Below, piece by piece: positions 32,764-39,395 of a stretch of DNA of 39,395 nt (position 1 is its first letter; each line of letters begins with the position of its first letter). Where the stretch lies: NCBI RefSeq assembly GCF_030697925.1, contig NZ_JAUYOJ010000226.1, forward strand, positions 1-39,395. The letters are read 5' to 3'. Under the pieces are notes generated by a model. The model had not been told where the DNA came from and made no database searches. It was given only the letters and a program-made list of their open reading frames with translations. Source of the DNA: Phenylobacterium sp. (GTDB lineage: Bacteria > Pseudomonadota > Alphaproteobacteria > Caulobacterales > Caulobacteraceae). The translations under genes were made by a program, and so were the position numbers.

Positions 32764-34849
32764 GGTCAGGCTGCAATCGCCACGGCAACGATCCGTCTTA
32801 TCGGACACGCTACCATACGAGGTCCCGCCGACCTTCTCCAATCGACATTTCTTCGTGTTCCTCAGCAAGCATGAGGTCGAGTTCGGGGAGAACAAGCTGA
32901 GCTGGACCTGCGCCGACGACAGCCTCGATCAGACCATGCGGCTGCTCTTCGGGTTCGGGTCCACGACACCGATTGACGTTCGACAGGCTCAACAATGGGG
33001 AAAATCGAAGTCGGTTCGTGAGGTCCCAACCGATGAATGCCGCATCAAGACGAAACCGTTCTCCTTTAAAATCTCACATAAGGAGAGTGAGGCCCGAACC
33101 CTTTCGATATGCCATCCGCGCAATCAAGTTCGTGTGGCCGAATTCTACAGGCGCTATCATCCGCTCATCATCTACTATGCGGGACTAAGCCCTTTCTCGC
33201 TGCGCAAGCCGAGTGAGATCGCAAAGATCAGCTATTTCAAGGATCGGCTACATTTCGAGAATTTGGAGATTCTTCCACCGAAGGCGGTCGAGCAATATAA
33301 CGAGGAATACGACCAGCTAGGTTCGTATTTTAGGTATCGAAGATTCAATAATATTCATAAATTCTTTGAATCGCCAATATATCATCGCGCGGAGATGGAA
33401 TTCGACGCCATGTTGCAGATGGATGTGTCGAAGTGCTTCGACAGCATCTATACGCACTCGCTCTCGTGGTCGTTGATCGGCAAGCAGGCGACGAAGGACG
33501 ATATCCCTGCCTCGCGGAAGACGTTTGGCGGTGCCTTCGACGAACTAATGCAGCAAACCAATGATGCTGAGACCAATGGCATCATCATCGGGCCGGAATT
33601 TTCTCGGATTTTCGCCGAACTAGTCATGCAGTCCGTCGATGTTGCGGTCGAGCAAAGGCTGCTCAATCGCGCGATGCCTCTCACGCACCGGCGTGACTAC
33701 AAGATCTTCCGCTACGTGGATGACTACTTCATCTTCTATAACCGCGAGGAGGACGGCCACCTCATCACGCAGGTATTGGGCGAATGCCTTGCCGAGGTGA
33801 AGCTCGCTGTGAATTCGAGCAAGACGGTCGTGTACCGGAAGCCGATCATCACCGAGATCACGGTCGCGAAAGACCGCATCTCAACCTTGTTCAACGACCT
33901 GCTGACTGGCGAGCTGACGCAAGTGGCCGGGCCTGCGGCTGGCAGCGAGGAGCACGCTGAGACCGACGCCGTCATCTATAAATACCAAATCAGCCTCAAT
34001 GAATCGCGGATGATCGTAAAATATAAGACCATCCTGAAGGAGACCGGCGCCTCCTATAAGGACATACTTAATTATAGTTTTTCGATCATCGAGAATAAGG
34101 TTGAGGGAATTTTACGAGATTACTGCCTAGCGGCTTCGGAGGAACGTTCTGCCAAGGGGCTTGCTTACGCGCTCGTTGCAATCATACAATTTGTCTTCTT
34201 CCTATATGCGGCAAGCCCGCGCGTGAATCATACGATCCGGACCTGTCGGATTGTTGGGACGATCACGACGTTTCTTGAGGGGAACGATATCGGCTCAGAG
34301 CTCAAGCACCTCGTTTACAAAGTCGTGCACGAAAACATCGCGCATCACCTTCGGAAGCATAAGGTGACGGAGTTTCGGGAGATCGAATGTCTATACCTTC
34401 TCGTATCTTTGGCGGAGCTCGGCAGGGACTACCGGCTCAGTGAAGCGGCCCTCGCGGAATATTTTGGCTTCACACGAGACGGTCCCGGCTACGTTGCGCA
34501 GGAGGGGTGCGCGATCACCTTTTTCTCGATCACCGTCGGCCTCCATTACATGGGTCCGAAGCGGAGGTATGAACGCCTTCGCCAAGCCATGGAGGTCTAC
34601 GCGCTTGACCGCCTCAATGCGCGGCGCGGCTACTGTGGGCATGACGCGGAATCGTTGTTGCTCACCTTTGACCTGATTAGCTGTCCCTTCGTTGATCCGG
34701 CGACCAAGCTGCAGGCGGGCCAGCTGTACGACTTGGATCAGGCCGGTGTGGATTCCATCGCGGCGGCCAGCCCCCAATGGTTCACGACCTGGTCGGAGTT
34801 CGACCTGCAAATGGAGTTGGACGCGAAGCGTAGCCGCAACGTATACTGA
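32750..34849 (+). CDS. drt3b: Defence-associated reverse transcriptase Drt3b (UG8-type)
   Basis: A 699-aa reverse transcriptase, longer than Drt3a, overlapping it by 14 bases. Motif A is LQMDVSKCFDSIYTHS (D225) and the catalytic YVDD is at 322-325 (FRYVDDYFIFY), with an IIIGPEFSRIFAELVMQ palm segment between. The last 270 residues are helical, with one hydrophobic stretch (AYALVAIIQFVFFLYAAS). In reported DRT3 systems this enzyme makes the complementary poly(AC) strand without a nucleic-acid template; I recall this and cannot verify it here. The gene is visibly richer in A+T than its surroundings (for example 33320-33390 and 34050-34210), a sign of transfer from another host. Confidence 0.85.
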   Translation: MKRRKVRLQSPRQRSVLSDTLPYEVPPTFSNRHFFVFLSKHEVEFGENKLSWTCADDSLDQTMRLLFGFGSTTPIDVRQAQQWGKSKSVREVPTDECRIKTKPFSFKISHKESEARTLSICHPRNQVRVAEFYRRYHPLIIYYAGLSPFSLRKPSEIAKISYFKDRLHFENLEILPPKAVEQYNEEYDQLGSYFRYRRFNNIHKFFESPIYHRAEMEFDAMLQMDVSKCFDSIYTHSLSWSLIGKQATKDDIPASRKTFGGAFDELMQQTNDAETNGIIIGPEFSRIFAELVMQSVDVAVEQRLLNRAMPLTHRRDYKIFRYVDDYFIFYNREEDGHLITQVLGECLAEVKLAVNSSKTVVYRKPIITEITVAKDRISTLFNDLLTGELTQVAGPAAGSEEHAETDAVIYKYQISLNESRMIVKYKTILKETGASYKDILNYSFSIIENKVEGILRDYCLAASEERSAKGLAYALVAIIQFVFFLYAASPRVNHTIRTCRIVGTITTFLEGNDIGSELKHLVYKVVHENIAHHLRKHKVTEFREIECLYLLVSLAELGRDYRLSEAALAEYFGFTRDGPGYVAQEGCAITFFSITVGLHYMGPKRRYERLRQAMEVYALDRLNARRGYCGHDAESLLLTFDLISCPFVDPATKLQAGQLYDLDQAGVDSIAAASPQWFTTWSEFDLQMELDAKRSRNVY

Positions 34850-34854
34850 GGTCA

Positions 34855-35000
34855 GCGCACCGCTCACCCAAATGACTGTTGGCAGTCCACACACAAGCGC
34901 TACTTCGGCCTTCTATATTCATTGGGGGGGCGGATATGGGAAGGCTTGGGCGGGCCGGACCAAATTTTAGAGGGGGATGCCCGAATATGGCGTCCCCGTC
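34855..35000 (+). ncRNA. Candidate DRT3 ncRNA with ACACACA template
   Basis: Just after drt3b three hairpins follow each other. H1: GACTG (34874-34878), loop TTGG, CAGTC (34883-34887). H2: 34907-34920 with 34932-34946, about 14 pairs (including G-U) with one bulged G and the G-rich loop ATTGGGGGGGC. H3: 34973-34981 with 34989-34997, nine pairs including one G-U. Between H1 and H2 lies an unpaired stretch beginning CACACACA (34888-34895), the template-type sequence expected for the ncRNA that Drt3a copies. No ACACAC occurs upstream of drt3a. The pairing is seen by inspection; ends are estimates, and transcription is not shown. Confidence 0.6.
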
Positions 35001-35030
35001 CAAATGCCCCAATCGCATAACGCCATCTCG

Positions 35031-36586
35031 CTAAGACTCGCGACTTCGGCTCGGCTGCGCTGGTCGTGGGGCTCGAGACAAGAAGTAGGCGAGCTCGACC
35101 ATGGCCCAGGTGTCCTGGCAGCAGTAGGCGCGAAGCCTTGCGGCCAGCTACGCAGGGTCCGACGGCTGTGAGGGAAGTTTCAGCGCCGCGGCCAAGTAGG
35201 CAAGTTGAGCGGCAGTGCCGTCTGCGACGTCCTCTAGCTGGCTATAGCCCAGGTCCGGTGCAATCACCGGCAGGACGCGCTTGATCGAGAACGATCCACG
35301 CATCCTCGGGTGATAGAAGTTGTCCCTCACGATGGGGAGCAGGTCGACCAAGCGGTCGATATAGCGGTGCAGCGCTGCTGCGTGCTGTGGGTGGCGCTCC
35401 GCGAGCCCGCGCAATACGCCCCGCTCGTAGGTTTCGGAATACACCAGGATCGGCCCCTGATCGTCAGGGCCGATGTTGGCGAGCATCTGGGAGATGCAGC
35501 CGGTCGACGGATCATCACCGCTCAAATCCAGAAATTCCGCGTGTTCAAAGACCCCGGGCGCGCGCTCGATGTGGCAGGACCATTGGAAAGGGATTTGCTC
35601 GAAAGGTCGAACTCCAGACCAGTGCGGCACCGCCAGGTCGATCCCTTCGAAGTCGAAGTAGTAGCGAGGGTAGGGCAGCGACTGCAGGCGGTCGGCCGCG
35701 CCGGATTCCAAGATTGCCTCGCCGCTGCGATGAGCGGCCCGAACGCGTCGATAGAGCGTGGAGTTTGGGCCTTCGAGCTCCTCGGGGTCGGGGTCCAGGA
35801 TGGACACGTAACCTTTGGTGGCGCGCAAGCGCCGCGCCAGCGCTTTTCCGCCGGCGTCCGGCAGAAGCTCGATCGGGTGTGCTTCGGCTGGCGGCTCCAA
35901 ATTCCCGCAACGTTCATAGAAGAGGCAAGCGTAGGGGGAGCTGCACTGTTTGCCGCGCGTCACGTTCGGGAGCTCACCGGCGAGGACCGCCTGAGCTTCC
36001 AGGAGCCATGTCGGGACCATAGCAATGAGCGTCTGAATCTTTCCGGTGACGTCATAGGCACGAAACAGGCCGCGGTAGTCGCCGCCGCCTGGGTAACGCC
36101 ATCGATTGTTGAGCAGGTCTAGCTCGGCGCCCCGGACGGGGAGTTCGCTCTCGACCGCTAACCAAGATTGAATTGCGACGTCGGCAAGGTGGTGTTCTTC
36201 CGGCTGGCCTGGTGTTTCCTTGTCGGCCCTGAGCGGAAACGTGGACGCCTTAGCCTCGGCAATCACATACCCGCTTACCTCCCATCGTAGAGTGTCTATG
36301 CGGGCGTAGAGGCCGGCATGCTGCAGAGGAAACTCGACCGCTGATCGGTGGGTGCACTGCTAAGACTTTCCAAGGCGTGGGCTGCCGCCGTCGCCTTGTC
36401 CTTTTCCTGTAACGGCCAGAGCGGGTCCTCGAGTTTAGCGCGCGCCTGCTTGCCAACCTCGATCCCGTCGATTAGGCGACGGCGAGTGGCACTGTCCGGC
36501 TCCGCGGCCGAATTCGGCTCCCGATGCTCTAGCCACAGCTTCCGCGGGCATTGCCGGAATGAAAGCAGATCAGATTTCGACAGCAC
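35031..36586 (-). pseudogene. DUF2779-type protein, broken by a frameshift and a nonsense codon
   Basis: Three pieces of one protein are visible. The N terminus (GTG near 36586) reads LSKSDLLSFRQCPRKLWLEH, the usual DUF2779 start, but that frame ends at 36296. The main part continues in another frame (about 36330 down to 35148), with AVEFPLQHAGLYARIDTLRW at the junction and YYFDFEGIDLAVPHW as an exonuclease-like DFE block. A TAG at 35148-35150 then interrupts the same frame, which goes on LAARLRAYCCQDTWAMVELA to a stop at 35031; YC..DTWAMVE is the normal end of the family. So there is one frameshift at 36320-36370 and one nonsense codon. Related proteins look like Cas4/RecB-type nucleases with an RNase H-like part; here the gene is probably dead. 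Confidence 0.75.
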
Positions 36587-36820
36587 GTCCGGATCTTGAC
36601 CTCGTCGGCTTGGAATCAGACCATCCGACCTATGTCCCAGCCGCGCAACGGCGGTTTGCGCGCTAGAGGCGGCCGATTGCAATTTGGCGAAAATGCTCGG
36701 CTACTTCCCTACATCTGCAGTGCCCGCCGCCTCTACCTAGTTGCTGTCTAGGGGATCGGAGAGTCAGCTTGCGGCTCACGCGGCAATGTCCGCTGGTGGC
36801 GCAAACAGGCAAATCTCGCC

Positions 36821-37771
36821 TCAGCTCTCTCGGGGCTGGACAAAGACCAGTTGGGCGTCAAAGACGCGGGCCGCCTCGTCCGCCATGATGCTCATCAAGC
36901 GGCGCTCGGGGCTGACGCCGTCCCGCTCCCGAATGATCGGTGGTCGCGGTTCGGGTGCCTCTAACGCCCTGAAGTCGATCGCAGTACGCGTTAAGGCGCG
37001 CTCGCCCCGGATCACTGCGCCTGGGTAGAAGTCATCGCCGATGCCGTCTGATTGGCCCGGAAGCGCCGCCCGCGCATCCTCCCGGCGACGCTCCGCATCC
37101 TGCCGCTTCGCTTCGGCCCGATTCCGGCCGCGCACCTCTGCCGCACGCAGGTCCTCTGCGATCTCCTGAAGGCGTTCCCCAAGTGGCCGGTCGTCCTGCG
37201 TTAGCGCACCTTGAATTTTCTCGAGTAAGTCACGGCTAGTAAGCGCCTGCATTTGCCGGGGCTCAGTGCAGACCCACGTTTGCATACCGTCGAACGCGAC
37301 GCTGTGGCGTTCCTCATCCAGCGAACCAACCTGCGACGGTGCGACGAAGACGGACCGCGCGCTCACGGCTTCGGCTTGCCATGCTGCGTTGATTTCGCTG
37401 ATCTCGTGGAACCGGGGTGCCGCGTAGAAGACGAGGTTCGGAGCGTTGTCCAATTCGAGGAGCAATTCGTGTTGGTCGGACTTCAGCGCCTCTGTGATCG
37501 CGAATCGGTAGTAAGGCAACGCGAGGTCGCCGCCTGCCGCTGTCACCGCCTTCCACTCTCGGGCTGAGCGGCGGAACATGCACTCCGAACGCTTGAACTG
37601 CAGGTAGAGCGGCGCTCCAGGGCGATCGAGCTTCACATCAAACCCGCCGGTCGGCCCACCCTCTTCGATAAGTGAGGGGAAGATCGGCGCCGCAGAAAGC
37701 TCCGCCCAGCGTACGAGCTCGTTCGTCAGGGCGAATCCGTACGAGAACTCGGAGATCTCTGGCACCGCCAT
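36821..37771 (-). CDS. Putative PD-(D/E)XK nuclease-like protein
   Basis: A 316-aa protein, ATG 37771 with a GGGGGCGG stretch just upstream. The N-terminal part shows E18, then GGFDVKL (D45) and LYLQFKRSE (Q58-x-K60), the D...(E/Q)-x-K pattern and strand layout of restriction-like nucleases, by eye only. The middle, NLVFYAAPRFHEISEINAAW, has no known match. A charged helical stretch follows (AEVRGRNRAEAKRQDAERRR), probably a coiled coil. It stands between a broken DUF2779 gene and a TIR-domain gene, all on the minus strand, with 288 bases before the TIR gene, so it may be a single-gene effector or belong with one of them. Function is not established. Confidence 0.55.
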   Translation of the reverse strand: MAVPEISEFSYGFALTNELVRWAELSAAPIFPSLIEEGGPTGGFDVKLDRPGAPLYLQFKRSECMFRRSAREWKAVTAAGGDLALPYYRFAITEALKSDQHELLLELDNAPNLVFYAAPRFHEISEINAAWQAEAVSARSVFVAPSQVGSLDEERHSVAFDGMQTWVCTEPRQMQALTSRDLLEKIQGALTQDDRPLGERLQEIAEDLRAAEVRGRNRAEAKRQDAERRREDARAALPGQSDGIGDDFYPGAVIRGERALTRTAIDFRALEAPEPRPPIIRERDGVSPERRLMSIMADEAARVFDAQLVFVQPRES

Positions 37772-38059
37772 ATCCGCCCCCGGCGATTGCGAGCACCTTG
37801 CTGGATACGGCCTAGCGCAATTAGACACATCCCACAAGTGATGCGCAGCCGATTGCAACCTTGCTCTCGATGATCGCCCTCCAGTCTCCTGCCGCTCAGG
37901 GGTTCGGCCGCCGTTGGCTGTTCAGATCAGGCTTGGCCGACCAATTCTCGATTAGAGATCCGCTGTGTGGCGTAGGGCGCAATATCCGATTTGGCGCCAG
38001 CCAGACCTGCGGCAGCCGTGCCGCCACGAGTGCCACCGCTAATCGTGCGGACGTTTGGA

Positions 38060-39010
38060 CTAGAGGCGCTCTGTGAGCAGCTTCCAGAAAAGAGCCGCAC
38101 CATCGTCCGGAGTCATGGGCTTGTCCTCGCTGCGGCCAAACGCTCTTCCCATGTGCGGGACCAGACCCACACCTTGCTCGCTAACTTCGACGGCCAACTC
38201 CTCGCTCATGGTGTTCGTCGCGCCGTCGTCCTTGCCGTTGTACGCAATGCCCCGAGACCCGAAGAAATCTCCGCCTGTGAAAATCGTGCACGAGGCCGCC
38301 TTTGATCCGTTGCGGTAGAGCGTGACCGTGAAGCGGTTCGCGTCGAGACGGCGGAAGCGTCCAGTAACGCCATTGCCCTTTTGGGATAGTGTCAGCTCGA
38401 AGATCTGAGCGATCCGCTCGAACGCATCGTGACGAAAGTCATCGATCTCTTGATCTGTAGGTTTCGAGGAACGCGGGATCGAGAACCCCGTCTGCGAAGG
38501 CGGTGGCGCATGTTCGCGAACGATCTTCGCACGACTTGCGGACGATGCCGGCACAGCCGGTGGCCTGGCGACGTCCGCTCCGGCGGCCTTCGCCAAGTCC
38601 CGTCCGACGATGTCCCAAGCCTCGTCAGCGTCGGACCACTTCGTGATCGGAAGCCCATCTGTTGGTGTCGCGAGAAGCTTGGGTAGAGAGGTCGTCTTCC
38701 AGGCGCAGGGCTTGGCGATGATTGGAACGACGCGCGCCTTTCCCTCGAGGTGGCGGTGGATCGCGTCCTCCATCTCGACATCCACGCAATAATCAGACGC
38801 GAGGAAGCGTGGCGTCACGAGCAGGCCGATGAAGTCGCACGCGGCGAGCGCCTTGCGCACTTCCCGATCGAAGTCGTCGCCCGGAATCAAGAAGCCATCG
38901 AACCATGGCTCGACGACGCCGTTGCGTTCGTAAGGGCGCAAATGAACGCGCAGCTCTCCGAGCAAGTCCGCGTCATGATGGCTGTAAGAAATGAAAAGTT
39001 TGCGCGGCAA
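38060..39010 (-). CDS. TIR-domain protein with a C-terminal accessory domain
   Basis: A 316-aa protein. Residues 5-110 form a TIR domain: KLFISYSHHDADLLGELRVH, the PWFDGFLIPGDDF loop, and ASDYCVDVEMEDAI, whose E79 is the candidate NAD-cleaving glutamate. A Pro/Ser linker (about 150-185) leads to a C-terminal domain (DDFRHDAFERIAQIFELTLS, then RFTVTLYRNGSKAASCTIFT) I do not recognise; it could sense a ligand. I start at TTG 39010, which has GGAGGA 7 bases upstream and opens directly on the TIR strand; the frame is open to 39118. Bacterial TIR proteins deplete NAD or make signalling nucleotides in phage defence. No partner gene is evident. Confidence 0.85.
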   Translation of the reverse strand: MPRKLFISYSHHDADLLGELRVHLRPYERNGVVEPWFDGFLIPGDDFDREVRKALAACDFIGLLVTPRFLASDYCVDVEMEDAIHRHLEGKARVVPIIAKPCAWKTTSLPKLLATPTDGLPITKWSDADEAWDIVGRDLAKAAGADVARPPAVPASSASRAKIVREHAPPPSQTGFSIPRSSKPTDQEIDDFRHDAFERIAQIFELTLSQKGNGVTGRFRRLDANRFTVTLYRNGSKAASCTIFTGGDFFGSRGIAYNGKDDGATNTMSEELAVEVSEQGVGLVPHMGRAFGRSEDKPMTPDDGAALFWKLLTERL

Positions 39011-39341
39011 GGGGGATTCCTCCGGATCATAAGCTAGAGCCGGAACCACTTTCGGCAAAACGAACACGTAAAAGGCGAGATTGCCCCGGCTGCCGCTACC
39101 GCTCCGAGCTCCACCCAAGGCTGTTCATGCCAGCGGCCCGACCGACGCGACGAGCCAGGCAATGTACCCTTTCGCTGTCCTCGCGAGTCGAAGGCGGCGA
39201 TAGTCGGGAGGGCATTCCAACGTCCGCTCTCCGCCCAGATCTCAACGTCAGCTACTGGCGGATACTGTTGATTTAGTCGGCTGTTGATCGGCTGCTGGTG
39301 TCGTGATTCCCTTGTCGTTGTTGGCTTTGGAGGCCATGGCG
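39011..39341. other. Gap between the TIR gene and the right-edge transposase
   Basis: No gene that I can support. The stretch 39270-39300 contains a short direct repeat (TCGGCTG twice, 15 bases apart) close to where the left end of the following insertion sequence should be. Its inverted terminal repeat cannot be defined without the other end. Confidence 0.35.
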
Positions 39342-39395
39342 ATGATGGGGACGCAAGACGCTCCGCCGCAGCTGTTCTACGATTTCCGCCTCGAC
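39342..39395 (+). CDS. IS1182-type transposase, 5' end only (cut by window edge)
   Basis: Eighteen codons are visible from ATG 39342: MMGTQDAPPQLFYDFRLD, which matches the usual beginning of IS1182-family transposases (…QLFY.F.L…). GGAGG lies 8 bases upstream; ATG 39336 is also in frame. The gene runs off the window, so whether it is intact is unknown. It marks a mobile boundary on the right side of the defence genes. Confidence 0.6.
   Translation, partial: MMGTQDAPPQLFYDFRLD

Noticed and set aside
35310..36122. 270-codon plus-strand frame opposite the DUF2779 remnant
   Set aside because: The minus strand holds recognisable DUF2779 blocks; the plus frame has none.
1..39395. CRISPR array, tRNA or rRNA genes
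   Set aside because: No regularly spaced repeats and no tRNA or rRNA sequence were noticed on reading both strands; a covariance-model search would be the decisive test.

Overview
The window is GC-rich alphaproteobacterial chromosome. The first 6 kb carries the housekeeping set rpsT, mutM, ubiE and ubiB with short-spaced neighbours. From memory this is the dnaA/rpsT neighbourhood of Caulobacteraceae (Caulobacter/Phenylobacterium type). Clustered GANTC (CcrM methylation) sites in the first 190 bases fit a dnaA control region, with dnaA itself off the left edge. The assignment rests on gene order and protein style, not on a database search.

Layout. (1) 1-6155: core genes. rpsT and the mutM - TraB/GumN - enoyl-CoA hydratase - SGNH hydrolase run lie on the minus strand; ubiE-ubiB lie on the plus strand and diverge from mutM. 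(2) 6157-9833: accessory singletons: a cupin, a DUF433-antitoxin/PIN-toxin pair, an HEXXH metallopeptidase-like protein and a pRiA4b ORF-3-like protein. (3) 9834-16748: an IS481-type transposase remnant, then a papain-like protease fused to an alpha/beta-hydrolase, facing a minus-strand set of membrane protein, KAP-like P-loop NTPase and small protein. (4) 17106-22632: a second DUF433/PIN pair whose toxin is frameshifted, then a two-gene unit of a double-HxK PLD-family protein plus an unrecognised 507-aa partner. (5) 22911-25124: a mobilisation module (relaxase, RHH/MobC-like accessory protein, XRE regulator). (6) 25318-31048: an Avs-like STAND NTPase with an N-terminal nuclease, bracketed by two nearly identical copies of the XRE regulator gene, each divergent from a small plus-strand XRE gene. 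(7) 31414-35000: a type 3 defence-associated reverse transcriptase locus (drt3a-drt3b). Just downstream is a structured segment with an ACACACA tract, proposed here as its ncRNA. (8) 35031-39395: a broken DUF2779 gene, a PD-(D/E)XK-like protein, a TIR-domain protein and the 5' end of an IS1182-type transposase.

Taken together, 6157-39395 reads as a defence island on partly mobilisable DNA. Known defence types present are DRT3, Avs-like STAND and TIR. Candidates without a name I can give are the papain/hydrolase plus KAP-NTPase neighbourhood and the PLD plus 507-aa pair. The regulator duplication suggests cassette exchange: the Avs-like module sits between direct repeats of about 480 bp and could be lost by one recombination event, which would leave the regulator facing DRT3. 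No integrase and no complete insertion sequence is visible.
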